Positions 1-8,803 of a stretch of 64,000 bases of DNA are shown here, piece after piece; positions within the stretch are counted from its first letter, which is position 1, and every line of letters starts with the position of its first letter. This DNA is from Corallococcus interemptor. Its GTDB lineage: Bacteria > Myxococcota > Myxococcia > Myxococcales > Myxococcaceae. The notes under the pieces were generated by a model. The model made no database searches, was not told the origin of the DNA, and saw only the letters and a list, made by a program, of their open reading frames with translations. The position numbers and the translations under genes were made by a program. Where the stretch lies: positions 20,216 through 84,215 of the forward strand of contig NZ_RAWM01000028.1 in NCBI RefSeq assembly GCF_003668875.1. The letters are read 5' to 3'.

Positions 1-211
1 CCACGCCCCCCGCCCGGCGGAGGGAGGAAGCTCCACGCGCGGCACGCCCCAGGGCTATCGCGCCCGGCGCCGGGCGGACAAGCCAGCGGGCTTCGTGCCG
101 CGTGAACTCCTCAACGGCGCGGCCGGCCTCCCGCCCGCGCGTGCCACGCCGGCGTCCGCGAGTGGACCGTGCCCCTGTCCCTCGGGCCAGGGGCCCGTGT
201 CCGAGCCCCTG
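1..211. other. Gene-free left edge with two GC hairpins
   Basis: I see no convincing coding sequence here; the open frames are shadows of the peroxiredoxin gene. Positions 61-76 form a perfect 16-base palindrome (CGCCCGGCGCCGGGCG). Positions 188-194 (CAGGGGC) pair with 205-211 (GCCCCTG) across a 10-base loop, ending one base short of the peroxiredoxin stop codon. That second hairpin could end peroxiredoxin transcription on the minus strand, but no T-run follows it, so it would be a weak or factor-assisted terminator. Confidence 0.4.
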
Positions 212-772
212 CTACTTCGTCGCGGGCGCGGCCTGCGTCGGGGGCGTGGTGCCCGCCGGAGCCGCCGCGGGCTTCGCGGCTGCGCCCTTGCGCAGGGGAC
301 ACGCGGCGATGGCGCCCGAGACGTCGATGGCGTCCTTGCCCTCGCTCACCTTGAGCACCTTGCGGTCCTCGCCCACGACGAACGTGTAGCGCTTGGACAC
401 CGTCACCACCGGCATCTTCACGTCGTACGCGCCCACCACCTTGCCGTCCGGGTCCGGGATGAACACGAAGGGCGCCTTCAGCTCCGCCTTGAAGCGCGTC
501 AGCGTCTCCGCGTCGTCCGTGGAGAAGGCCAGCACCTGGCCCTGCGCCTGCTCGATGTCCTTGTAGCGGTCACGGTACGCGGTCAGCTCCTTCGTGCAGC
601 CGCTGGTGAACGCCTTGGGGAAGAAGGCCACGATGACGGGCCCCTTCTTCACCATCTCCGACAGCGTGTAGGTCGTTCCCGCGGTGTCCTTCACCGTGAA
701 GTCCGGCGCGGTCTCACCGACCTGGGGAATCGCTGCGCTGAGCCATCCGACGACGAGCAGGGAGTTGAGCAT
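212..772 (-). CDS. Exported peroxiredoxin, AhpC/TSA-Bcp type
   Basis: This 186-residue thiol peroxidase reduces hydroperoxides. Residues 1-15 are a hydrophobic leader ([16 protein letters not shown]) that looks like a short signal peptide or anchor. The Prx core follows from about residue 17 to 155, with the peroxidatic motif AFTSGCTKE; this is the Bcp/PrxQ pattern, with Ser where Pro is usual. The resolving Cys of classic PrxQ (five residues on) is absent. A later Cys in AACPLRKG, near residue 161, might resolve or the enzyme may be 1-Cys. The tail is Ala/Pro-rich and looks disordered. It lies 67 bp downstream of the amidohydrolase on the same strand, so the two may be co-transcribed. Its export suggests peroxide defence in the periplasm or envelope. 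Confidence 0.85.
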   Translation of the reverse strand: MLNSLLVVGWLSAAIPQVGETAPDFTVKDTAGTTYTLSEMVKKGPVIVAFFPKAFTSGCTKELTAYRDRYKDIEQAQGQVLAFSTDDAETLTRFKAELKAPFVFIPDPDGKVVGAYDVKMPVVTVSKRYTFVVGEDRKVLKVSEGKDAIDVSGAIAACPLRKGAAAKPAAAPAGTTPPTQAAPATK

Positions 773-839
773 GCCCGGGACTTAACGGGCCCCGGACACC
801 GCGACAAGCTCCCGAGCGCCCCCGGGCGACCCCAAGCTC

Positions 840-2135
840 CTACGACGCCGCCATGCGGGCCCACACGGCGGCGGCGGCCTCGCGCGACTGCTCGGCCACC
901 ACGGAGGGGTTCACCGACAGGGGCCGGCGCGCCCAGACGCGCCACACGCCGTCCACCATCACCGCCTCCACGTGGCGGCTGCCCAGCCCGTGCACCACGT
1001 GCCACGCCAGCGTCTCCGCGGTGAGCGGCGTGGGCGACAGGTAGTCCAGCACCAGCAGGTCCGCGAGCGCGCCCTCGCGCATGGGGCCGATGGCCGCCTC
1101 GAACACCTGCGACGCCAGCCGGTGGCCGTTGGCCAGGTAGCGCAGCACGTCGATGGTCTGCCCCGCCTCGCGCGAGCGCAGGTACGCCGCCTGCGCCTCC
1201 GCGAACATGTCCGGCGACGTGCCGTCCGTGCCCAGCGACGCGCGCGCCCCGAACTTCAGCGCGGGCGCGTAGCCCACCTCCAGCCCCTGGTTGGAGCGCG
1301 GCGTGTGCAAGAGCCACGTGCCCGTGGCCAGCACCTGCGCCAGGTCCGCCCACGCCAGGTGGCCCGCGTGCGCCGCCATGGCGCGGGGCGACAGCAGGTT
1401 GCCGTTGAGCAGCCGCGTCACCGGCGGGTTGCCGTGGCGCTCGGTGGACAGCCGTTCGTCCAGCGGATCCTCCGCGAGCGGGAAGTGCAGCCCGGTGCCG
1501 GTGGTGTTGAGCGCCTCGCCCAGGCCCTGGAGCGCGTCGTCGCCCAGCGTGAAGCAGGGGCCCGCGCCCACCTGGCCCCGGAAGCGTCCCCGGGCCTTGC
1601 GCGCGAAGCTGACCGTCTCCTCCAGGCCCTCCTCCCGGCCCACCGCGCCCATGCGGTCCGTGACCGCGTAGGACAGCACGCCGCGCACGCCCACCTCATG
1701 GAGGCCGCGCGCCGAGCGCAACAGCGAGCCCGTCACCGCCTTGGGCGAGGCGTGCAAATCAAACAGGGTGGTGGTGCCGCACTGGATGGACTCCAGGCCG
1801 CCCGCCGTGGCGGCCACCTGCACCGCGTCCAGGTCCAGCGCGTTCTCGAAGGGCCAGCGCACCTGCTCCAGCAGGGCCTGGTAGGACGTGGGCGTCGGGC
1901 GGTTGAGGCCGCGCGACAGCACGGAGGCCAGCCGGTGGTGGGCGTTGACGAGCCCCGGGAACACGAGCTTGCCGGACAGCGCGACCACCTCGTCGTCGGG
2001 GCCGGGCGTCAGGTCCTCGCCCCTCGCCACGATGCGCTCACCTTCGATGCGCAGGTCCACCCGCTCCACCGACGCGGGCTCCAGTTCGATGACGAAACCA
2101 CCCTTGAGGACGGTGCCCAACATCCCTCCCAGCAT
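840..2135 (-). CDS. Amidohydrolase-family protein, SsnA-like, degenerate metal site
   Basis: This 431-residue protein has the amidohydrolase plan: an N-terminal beta sandwich (residues 1-60), a TIM barrel (about 60-370) and a C-terminal beta segment. Conserved landmarks are GLVNAHHRLASVLSRGLN, TTTLFDLHASP, AMAAHAGHL, TPRSNQGLEVGYAPA and LGTDGTSPDMF. These resemble SsnA and related chlorohydrolases/deaminases. The first metal motif is normally HxH but reads HHR. The mid-barrel HxH reads HFP (GLHFPLAED). The fourth-strand His and the LGTDG Asp remain. The enzyme may therefore bind one metal, use different ligands, or be inactive; the substrate is unknown. The start at 2135 (MLGGM) could be trimmed to the Met at 2123, which fits SsnA alignments better. 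Confidence 0.75.
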   Translation of the reverse strand: MLGGMLGTVLKGGFVIELEPASVERVDLRIEGERIVARGEDLTPGPDDEVVALSGKLVFPGLVNAHHRLASVLSRGLNRPTPTSYQALLEQVRWPFENALDLDAVQVAATAGGLESIQCGTTTLFDLHASPKAVTGSLLRSARGLHEVGVRGVLSYAVTDRMGAVGREEGLEETVSFARKARGRFRGQVGAGPCFTLGDDALQGLGEALNTTGTGLHFPLAEDPLDERLSTERHGNPPVTRLLNGNLLSPRAMAAHAGHLAWADLAQVLATGTWLLHTPRSNQGLEVGYAPALKFGARASLGTDGTSPDMFAEAQAAYLRSREAGQTIDVLRYLANGHRLASQVFEAAIGPMREGALADLLVLDYLSPTPLTAETLAWHVVHGLGSRHVEAVMVDGVWRVWARRPLSVNPSVVAEQSREAAAAVWARMAAS

Positions 2136-2378
2136 CCGCGTGCGGTACGCGAGGTTCGTGAAGGCGACCCCCTCCCCTTAGGGGTCACGCTTGAGGCCCG
2201 GAACGTTAGCATTCCCGGGCCGTTCTCCGTCATCGGGACCACACATCCCTGCACCCACACCCCTCGTCCCGGCCACCCCAACACGGTGGGCATGCCCGGG
2301 GTGGACCAAGGACAGGCAGGCAGGCGGCGCGTCATGACGTTGGGCGCCGGGGGCGCGGGCCCGTAGACTGCCGCCACC

Positions 2379-4553
2379 TTGGTGTCGGAACCCGATGTCT
2401 CCTGGGCAGGTCACTACCGCTTGAGCTCGCGCATCGCGACGGGCGGCATGGCGGAGGTGTATCTGGCGCGCGCCATCAGCCCGGACGGACAGCGCGGTCC
2501 GGCCGTGGCGGTGAAGCGGCTGATGCCGCACCTGGTCGTGGACCGGCGCATCGTGCAGATGTTCCTCAACGAGGCGCGCATCACCGCGCAGGTGCGCCAC
2601 CCGAACGTGGTGTCCATCCTGGAGCTGGGCATGGAGGGCGCGGAGCCCTTCATCGCCATGGAGCTGTTGGAGGGGCGCTCGTTCGCGGAGGTGCGGCAGG
2701 AGGCCGCCGAGCGCGGCCAGCGCGTGCCCCTGGGCATCACCCTGCGCGTGCTGGTGGAGGCGTGCCGGGGGCTGGATGCCGCGCACCGCGCCGTGGACGA
2801 GGCGGGACGGCCGCTGAAAATCGTCCACCGCGACTTCACGCCGGACAACATCCACGTCGGGGTGAACGGCGCGGTGAAGGTCATCGACTTCGGCATCGCG
2901 AAGGCGGACGCGCTGGGGTCGGGGACGGAGCCCGGGACGCTGAAGGGGAAGTTCTTCTACATGTCGCCGGAGATGATCGCCGGCCGCGACGTGGACCACC
3001 GCGCGGACCTGTTCGCCGCGGGGGTGATGCTCTACGAGCAGCTGTGTGGCCGGCGGCCCTTCACCGGCATGTCCACCGACGAGGTGCTGACGCGCATCTC
3101 CGAGGGCAAGCCCCGGCCGCCCACGGCGTTCGACCCGTCGGTGCCGCAGGCGCTGGAGGCGGTGTGCCTCAAGGCGCTCGCGAAGGACCCGGCGGCGCGC
3201 TTCGACAGCCTCCAGTCGTTCATCGCCGCCATCGAACTGCTGGGCGGGCCCGCGGAGGTCGCCGCGCCGGCGCAGGTGGCCGCGTACCTGGACGCGCTGT
3301 TTCCGCCGGACACCGACCCCAAGCGGCTGACGCTGCGCCGGGCGAGGCTCGCGGACCCCTCCAATTCGAGCGGAGCGCCGGGCGGGGACGTGCTGCCGCC
3401 CTTCGGGGTGCAGGGGGTTCCGCCCTGGCCCGTGCCTCCGCCGGCCCCCGCTCCCGGGGTCTCCCGGCCCCTTCCGCCCCTGGGCATGCATACGGTGTCG
3501 ATTCGCGGCTCGACCCGGCCCGTGACGGCGGAGGTTCCCCTCCCGGCCCCGGCGAAGGCCGCCGCGCCCGCCGTGGCCCCACCGGCGGCTGGAAACAAGG
3601 AGCGCGGCGCTCCCCGGTCGCGCCGGGCGCTGGCCATCGTCGCGGGCGTGCTGGTGCTGGGCGGGCTGGGCGCGGGGGCCACGTGGTACCTGCGGCGCCC
3701 GGACCTGCCGCCTCCCGCGCGCATCGCCGCCGCCGAGGCCGCCACCACCGTGGAGGCCAAGGTGTCCGCGCTGGAAGGGCTGGGCAACGACGTGCGCGCG
3801 ACGGCGGCGGAGCTGGCTCGCGCGGGCACGCTGCTCATGGACGCGGGCGCCCACCCGCAGGCGCTGGCGCTGGCGGAGGTCTACACCTCGCGCTTCCCCA
3901 AGGAGGCGGAGGCGCACCTGCTGGCCGCGCGCGCCGCCACCGAGCTGCGCATGGGCAAGCGCGCGGAACGCGCCATCGACGAGGCCACGGCGCTGGCCCC
4001 CAAGGACGTGCGCGCCCCGCTGGCCCTGGCCGACCTGCGGGCCCGCCAGGGCGACGTGCCGGGCGCGTTGACGGCGCTGGCGAAGGCGTACGCGCAGGCG
4101 CCGGGTTCCGCCAGGGTCGCGCCCCGCTACGGACAGCTCCTGTCCCAGGGAGGCCGGCTGGACGAGGCCGCCACCGTGCTGTCCGCCTGGACGCGCCAGC
4201 ACGACGACGCCGAGTCCCTGGCGGAGCTGGGCTTCGTGCGCTTCCGCCAGGAGAAGCTGGACGACGCCGTCAGCCTGCTCAAGCGCGCGCTGCGCAAGGC
4301 CCCCTCGCTCGCGGTGGCCCACTCCTACCTGGGCGCCGTCCTCTTCCGGCAGGGCGACCTGCGCGGCGCCGAGCGCGAGTACCGGGAGGCCGAACGTCTG
4401 GCTCCGGACGATCCCCGCGCCCTCACCGCGCGTTGCCAACTGCACGTCCACGAAGGCGACACCGCCCGGGTGGAAGAGGTGAAACGTACGCTGGCGGAAA
4501 GGTTCCCGGACCGGGCGCTGGCGCTCGCGGCGGAGTGCGGCACGGGGAACTAG
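2379..4553 (+). CDS. Membrane Ser/Thr protein kinase with periplasmic TPR domain
   Basis: This 724-residue Hanks-type kinase has a catalytic domain at residues 10-290. It carries a glycine loop (ATGGMAEVYLAR), beta-3 Lys (VAVKRL), catalytic loop (VHRDFTPDN), DFG (VIDFGIAK) and SPE (YMSPEM), so it should be active. A Pro-rich linker (about 330-405) leads to one membrane helix (about 410-427). Beyond it lie several tetratricopeptide repeats, probably exposed in the periplasm. The start is TTG at 2379 or the next codon, GTG at 2382. The esterase-lipoprotein gene begins 8 bp after the stop, so the two probably share a transcript. Its signal and targets cannot be inferred. Confidence 0.9.
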   Translation: MVSEPDVSWAGHYRLSSRIATGGMAEVYLARAISPDGQRGPAVAVKRLMPHLVVDRRIVQMFLNEARITAQVRHPNVVSILELGMEGAEPFIAMELLEGRSFAEVRQEAAERGQRVPLGITLRVLVEACRGLDAAHRAVDEAGRPLKIVHRDFTPDNIHVGVNGAVKVIDFGIAKADALGSGTEPGTLKGKFFYMSPEMIAGRDVDHRADLFAAGVMLYEQLCGRRPFTGMSTDEVLTRISEGKPRPPTAFDPSVPQALEAVCLKALAKDPAARFDSLQSFIAAIELLGGPAEVAAPAQVAAYLDALFPPDTDPKRLTLRRARLADPSNSSGAPGGDVLPPFGVQGVPPWPVPPPAPAPGVSRPLPPLGMHTVSIRGSTRPVTAEVPLPAPAKAAAPAVAPPAAGNKERGAPRSRRALAIVAGVLVLGGLGAGATWYLRRPDLPPPARIAAAEAATTVEAKVSALEGLGNDVRATAAELARAGTLLMDAGAHPQALALAEVYTSRFPKEAEAHLLAARAATELRMGKRAERAIDEATALAPKDVRAPLALADLRARQGDVPGALTALAKAYAQAPGSARVAPRYGQLLSQGGRLDEAATVLSAWTRQHDDAESLAELGFVRFRQEKLDDAVSLLKRALRKAPSLAVAHSYLGAVLFRQGDLRGAEREYREAERLAPDDPRALTARCQLHVHEGDTARVEEVKRTLAERFPDRALALAAECGTGN

Positions 4554-4561
4554 CTTCCGCC

Positions 4562-5581
4562 ATGCGCTTTCGCCTCCTTGCCCTCGCCGCGTCCAGCCTG
4601 CTGCTGACCGCCACCGCGTGCGGCTCCAGCTCCGCCGAGGACGACACCGACGCCCCGCCCGGCTCCGGACCGCAGCTGCCGGTGTCCGGGGACGTGGCCC
4701 CCGCGGACCGCTCCGCCTGCACGGGCCTGACCGTGACGCCCGGCACCTACGACTGGACGGTCGAGCACGGCGGCCGCACCCGCGCCTTCCGCGTCCACGT
4801 CCCCACCGGCTACGACGCCACGAAGCCCACGCCCGTCGTCCTCAGCTTCCACGGCTTCGGCTCCAATGAAGAGGAGCAGGAGCTGCTGACCGGCTTCTCC
4901 CGGCTGGCGGACGCGGAGGGCTTCATCGCCGTCTACCCGCGCGGCCTCAACTTCGCGGAGGTCTACGGCAGGGGTGAAGCGGACACGCGCGGCTGGAACG
5001 CGGAGGCGTGCTGTGGCCCCGCGCAGATTGGCAACGTGGACGACGTGGGCTTCGTGGACGCGCTGCTCGCGGACCTGGACACGCGCGTGTGCACGGACCC
5101 GCGCCGCGTCTTCGCCAACGGCTTCTCCAACGGGGGCTTCTTCTCCTACCGGCTGGCCTGCGAGCGCGCCCAGCGCATCGCCGCCATCGCGCCCGTGTCG
5201 GGCATGGAGGGCGTGACGGACTGCCGCCCGTCGCGGCCCGTCCCGGTGCTCCACTTCCACGGCACCGGTGACGAGACCATCTTCTACGACGGCGGCAGCA
5301 ACGTGATTGGCGGCAAGCCCTACCCGTCCGCGCCGGACTCCGTGCGCCGCTTCGCGGAGCTCAACGGCTGCCAGGGCCCGCAGCAGCAGACGTATCAGCA
5401 GGGCAACAGCACCTGCGTGGCGTATACGGGCTGTCAGCCGGAGAGCGCCACCGCGAGCCTGTGCACCGTCACCGGCGGCAAGCATGCGTGGCCCGGCCAG
5501 CCCCTCTACAATGGCGGCACGACGGACCTGGACGCGTCCCTGCAGATGTGGCGCTTCTTCCAGGCGCGTCCCCGCCCCTGA
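4562..5581 (+). CDS. Secreted esterase lipoprotein, PHB-depolymerase/LpqC type
   Basis: This 339-residue alpha/beta hydrolase of the polyhydroxybutyrate-depolymerase/feruloyl-esterase family (CE1-like) probably cleaves ester-linked polymers or phenolic esters outside the cell. The ATG at 4562 opens a lipoprotein signal with lipobox TATAC, so it should be lipid-anchored. The oxyanion region is VVLSFHGFGSNEEEQ. The nucleophile elbow is NGFSNGG (GxSxG), the acid is in HGTGDETIFY and the His in TGGKHAWPG. Paired cysteines near the active site and C-terminus suit a disulfide-bonded exported enzyme. It follows the TPR kinase by 8 bp. The exact substrate is open. Confidence 0.85.
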   Translation: MRFRLLALAASSLLLTATACGSSSAEDDTDAPPGSGPQLPVSGDVAPADRSACTGLTVTPGTYDWTVEHGGRTRAFRVHVPTGYDATKPTPVVLSFHGFGSNEEEQELLTGFSRLADAEGFIAVYPRGLNFAEVYGRGEADTRGWNAEACCGPAQIGNVDDVGFVDALLADLDTRVCTDPRRVFANGFSNGGFFSYRLACERAQRIAAIAPVSGMEGVTDCRPSRPVPVLHFHGTGDETIFYDGGSNVIGGKPYPSAPDSVRRFAELNGCQGPQQQTYQQGNSTCVAYTGCQPESATASLCTVTGGKHAWPGQPLYNGGTTDLDASLQMWRFFQARPRP

Positions 5582-6342
5582 AGGAGGCCCGAGCCACGCC
5601 GCCCCGAGCCCTCATCATCAACGCCGATGACCTGGGCTACGACCCGGGCATCACCCGGGGAATCCTCCAGGCGCTGCGCGAGGGCGTCGTCTCCTCCGCG
5701 ACCCTGATGGTGAACGCGCCGGACGCCGAGGCCGCCGCGAGGCAGGCCCGGGGACTCGCCATCGGGTTGCACCTGAACCTGGACCGGGGAGCCCCCGTGG
5801 CCCCCGGCTTTCCGCGCGAGTGGCGCACCGGGGACGGCGGCCTCGACGGGGCCCGGGTGGGCGCGCTGCCCGCGGACGTGGTGGAGGCGGAGGCGCTCGC
5901 GCAGCTGGAGCGGCTGGAGCGGCTGCTGGGCCAGGCCGCCACGCACGTGGATGTGCACAAGCACCTGCACCGGCATCCCCAGGTCCTGGAGGGACTGTCA
6001 CGCGTGGCGAGGCGCGCGGGCCTTCCGGTGCGCTCCATCCACGCGGACATGCGCTCGGCGCTGAGGGCCCGGGGCGTGGCCACGAACGACCACTTCGTGG
6101 GCGAGTCCGGCGGGACGGCGTACTGGACACCCGAGCGCTTCGCCCAGGCCCTGGAGGCGCTGCCATCCGAGGGCATCACCGAATGGATGTGTCACCCGGG
6201 CCACCTGCCGGAGCGGGTCACCACGCGCTACGCCGCGCAGCGTGAGGTGGAGCGGGCCACCTTCGTGGACGCCCGTGCGCGCGAGGCCCTGCGACAGGCG
6301 GGAGTGAGTCCCACGGACTACCGCGTCCTCACGCGGGCGTGA
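5548..6342 (+). CDS. ChbG/YdjC-family carbohydrate deacetylase
   Basis: ChbG/YdjC proteins remove acetyl groups from N-acetylated oligosaccharides using a metal. Diagnostic motifs are IINADDLGYDPGI (metal Asp), IGLHLNL, HVDVHKHLHRHP (metal His pair) and EWMCHPGH. Conserved sequence begins only around base 5605, and no ATG, GTG or TTG lies just before it. The nearest standard start is GTG at 5548, inside the esterase gene. A perfect AAGGAGG sits at 5581-5587 with an in-frame ACG eight bases later at 5596; an in-frame CTG overlaps the esterase stop at 5578. The true start is therefore unresolved. The gene overlaps or abuts the esterase, suggesting a joint polysaccharide role, and its 3' end overlaps the histidine-kinase gene by 14 bp. 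Confidence 0.8.
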   Translation: MALLPGASPPLKEARATPPRALIINADDLGYDPGITRGILQALREGVVSSATLMVNAPDAEAAARQARGLAIGLHLNLDRGAPVAPGFPREWRTGDGGLDGARVGALPADVVEAEALAQLERLERLLGQAATHVDVHKHLHRHPQVLEGLSRVARRAGLPVRSIHADMRSALRARGVATNDHFVGESGGTAYWTPERFAQALEALPSEGITEWMCHPGHLPERVTTRYAAQREVERATFVDARAREALRQAGVSPTDYRVLTRA

Positions 6343-8233
6343 CGAGCGGGAGCTCCGACTCCACCGGCGTCAGCGTCCGGCGCTTCTCGCGCGTGAGCAC
6401 CGTGCGCACGCCCGCGAGCAGTTCCTCCGGACGGTAGGGCCGGGCGCACAGCGCGGCGCTGTCCTGCGCCCACCAGGGTCTTTCATCTCCCGCCAGCAGG
6501 ATGGGCACCGGCCTCGCTCGCGGCAGCGTGGCGAAGGTCTCCAGGAAGGTGCCCACCGCGGACTGGTTGGCGCTCGTGGACAGGACGATGAGGTCCACCG
6601 GCAGGTGCGTCGCCTTGCGCAGTGCCTCCGCGCCGCTCTGCACCGTGAACACCTCGAAGCCCTCGGCCCGCAGGGTGCGCTCCGCCGCGGCCTCCTGGTG
6701 CACGTCCTCGTCCAGCACCAGCACGCGCCGGGGCAGCCTGCGCACCTCGTGCGCGGGCATTCGCGGCAGGTCCAGCAGGAACGTGGAGCCCTCGCCCTCG
6801 CGGCTTCGCAGCGCCAGCGCGCCGCCGTGCATCTTCACGATGGAGTGGCTGATGAACAGCCCCAGCCCCAGCCCGCCGAAGTTGCGGTGCGACACGTTGC
6901 GCGCCCGGTAGAAGCGCTGGAACACCAGGGCCTGGTCCGCCCCCGGAATCCCGATGCCGTGGTCCTGCACCTGGATGCGCGCCGACTCCGCCGTGCGCCC
7001 CACCCTCACCGCGATGGGCGCCCCCGCCGGGCTGTACTTGTGCGCGTTCTCCAGCAGGTTCACCAGCACCTGCTCCAGCCGGTCCCTGTCCCCCAGCACC
7101 CAGACGCCGTCGTGCGGCACGTCCACCGTGAAGGGGCGCTCGAAGGCATGACGGAAGTGGTCCACCACCTCCGCCACCAGCTGCCCCACCTCCAGTGGCG
7201 ACGAGTCCAGCGCCAGCCGCCCCAGCTCCAGGCGGCTTGCGTCCAGCAGGTCCTCCACCAGCCCCGCGAGCCGGTCCACCTGCCGCTTGGACTTGAGCAC
7301 GCTCGCGAGCGACACCGGCTGCCCCGCGGCGATGCGGCGCTCCATGGAGTACAGGCCCAGCTTCAGCGGCGTGAGCGGCGTCTTCAGCTCGTGCGACGCG
7401 ATGGACATGAACTCCTCGCGCACGCGCAGGGCCGACTGGGCCTCGCGAAGCAGGCGCGCGTTCTCCACCGCCACCGCCAGCTGACTGGCCGCCGCGCTCC
7501 ACATCTCCAGTTCGCGCACGGAGAAGGACGCGCCCTGTTCCTTGTAGATGAGCAGCAGGCCCACCGTGCGGCGCGGCGCGCACAGCGGCACCGCCGCGAA
7601 CACGGAGCCCACCGCGTCGCCGTAGCCGCGCTGGATGCCCAGCTGCGGCTGGCGCAGGGCCAGGGCCTGCCGGTAGGGGTCCTCCGACGGGTCGAACACG
7701 TCCTGGGGCGCGTCCAGACCCTCCAGGTCCGACACCGCCATGCGCTTGAGCGTCGCGTCGTCCTCCGCGTAGAGGAACACCTCCGCGCGCCGCACCTGCG
7801 CGCACCGCACCAGCGACACCACCGCGGCCGAGCAGACGCGGTCCACCTCCAGCGACTCACCCACCGCGCGGGCAATCTCCCGCACGGCCTGTGAAAACGC
7901 GCCCTCGTCGTCCACGCCGGACGGCTCCACCACCAGCCACGCCCCGGCCGCGCCGTTCGTGTGGGTGGGCTTCACCTGCACACGCACCTGCCGGAGCGCG
8001 CGGGTGATGGCGTGGCCCGAGTGCGCGCGCTGCTCGCGGATGGCGCGCTGCAGGGCGTCCAGGTTGCGGCCCGGCTCCAGGGCCTCCAGGAGGGTGCTGC
8101 CCGGGGCGAGCGTCACGCCCGTCTTGGCCGCGAAGCCCTCCTCGCACCATTGGACGCGCAGGTCGGGCCCCACGCGCAGGAGCGCTTGGGGCAGGCACGA
8201 GAGGACATCCTCGACGTCGTTCGGTGGCAGCAT
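6329..8233 (-). CDS. Soluble histidine kinase with PAS, GAF and dead receiver
   Basis: This 634-residue kinase has no membrane segment. Its order is a PAS-like domain (about 5-105), GAF (about 110-262), HisKA (270-335, phospho-His 281 in ASHELKTP), HATPase (380-495) and a C-terminal receiver (503-628). The ATPase boxes are intact: NLLENAHKY, DHGIGIP and GLGLGLF. The receiver keeps the acidic pocket (VLVLDED), but the phospho-acceptor position (DLIVLS, residue 552) is Ser instead of Asp, and the conserved Lys is Arg (CARPY). It therefore looks like a pseudo-receiver that may regulate or dock rather than accept phosphate. No partner response regulator is adjacent, so this is an orphan kinase. 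Confidence 0.88.
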   Translation of the reverse strand: MLPPNDVEDVLSCLPQALLRVGPDLRVQWCEEGFAAKTGVTLAPGSTLLEALEPGRNLDALQRAIREQRAHSGHAITRALRQVRVQVKPTHTNGAAGAWLVVEPSGVDDEGAFSQAVREIARAVGESLEVDRVCSAAVVSLVRCAQVRRAEVFLYAEDDATLKRMAVSDLEGLDAPQDVFDPSEDPYRQALALRQPQLGIQRGYGDAVGSVFAAVPLCAPRRTVGLLLIYKEQGASFSVRELEMWSAAASQLAVAVENARLLREAQSALRVREEFMSIASHELKTPLTPLKLGLYSMERRIAAGQPVSLASVLKSKRQVDRLAGLVEDLLDASRLELGRLALDSSPLEVGQLVAEVVDHFRHAFERPFTVDVPHDGVWVLGDRDRLEQVLVNLLENAHKYSPAGAPIAVRVGRTAESARIQVQDHGIGIPGADQALVFQRFYRARNVSHRNFGGLGLGLFISHSIVKMHGGALALRSREGEGSTFLLDLPRMPAHEVRRLPRRVLVLDEDVHQEAAAERTLRAEGFEVFTVQSGAEALRKATHLPVDLIVLSTSANQSAVGTFLETFATLPRARPVPILLAGDERPWWAQDSAALCARPYRPEELLAGVRTVLTREKRRTLTPVESELPLVTPA

Positions 8234-8427
8234 GGATGGGGGGCGATGCAGGGGTCGCCGGAGGGAGATAGGAATCCCCGGGCATGATCGCCAACCACCC
8301 CCGGGCGTTCTCCTGTCCCGGAGGGCCCTGGCACGTTGGGACCCGGACAGAACCGGCGCCGGGCAGCCAGGGAGGCGACTTTGTGGAGGGCGGTGACACC
8401 CACCGAACGTGTGCTAGACGACAGCCC

Positions 8428-8793
8428 ATGTCCTCAAAGCCGTCCAAGGAAATCCAGACCTTCCCCAACCCCGCCGCCGATCGCGACTACGAGATCGCCT
8501 TCGACGTGCCGGAGTTCACCTGCCTGTGCCCGCTGACGGGCCAGCCGGACTTCGCGCGCTTCACCATCAAGTACGTGCCGGATCAGCTGTGCGTGGAGCT
8601 CAAGAGCCTGAAGCTCTACATGTGGTCCTACCGCAACGAGGGCGCCTTCCACGAGAAGGTGACCAACACCATCGCGGACGACATCATCAAGGCCATCCAG
8701 CCGCGCAAGCTCACGGTGGTGGGTGACTTCTTCGTGCGCGGCGGCATCGGGACCATCGTCACCGTCACGCACGACAAGAAGAAGCAGGCCTGA
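8428..8793 (+). CDS. queF: NADPH-dependent preQ0 reductase QueF
   Basis: QueF reduces the nitrile 7-cyano-7-deazaguanine (preQ0) to the amine preQ1 with NADPH, on the way to queuosine in tRNA. At 121 residues this is the short single-domain (Bacillus YkvM) type. The nucleophile Cys and the Asp acid lie in [13 protein letters not shown], and the substrate-binding segment is [20 protein letters not shown]. The ATG at 8428 was chosen because the family pattern starts just after it; earlier in-frame starts give unrelated sequence. A divergent QueA-like gene lies at 17343-18365, but the two are not an operon. I see no preQ1 riboswitch in the 194 bp upstream. Confidence 0.95.
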   Translation: MSSKPSKEIQTFPNPAADRDYEIAFDVPEFTCLCPLTGQPDFARFTIKYVPDQLCVELKSLKLYMWSYRNEGAFHEKVTNTIADDIIKAIQPRKLTVVGDFFVRGGIGTIVTVTHDKKKQA

Positions 8794-8803
8794 GCCACGC
8801 CTC

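Noticed and set aside
95..1024. Long plus-strand open frames opposite the peroxiredoxin and amidohydrolase genes
   Set aside because: They are Arg/Ala/Pro/His-rich antisense shadows typical of high-GC DNA, with no domain-like segments.
2178..4451. 757-codon minus-strand open frame opposite the TPR kinase
   Set aside because: Composition is that of a shadow frame (Arg, Gly, His rich), while the plus-strand product has every kinase motif.
8234..8427. Possible preQ1 riboswitch upstream of queF
   Set aside because: I could not find the preQ1-I hairpin plus A-rich tail or the class II arrangement; the region is plain GC-rich sequence.
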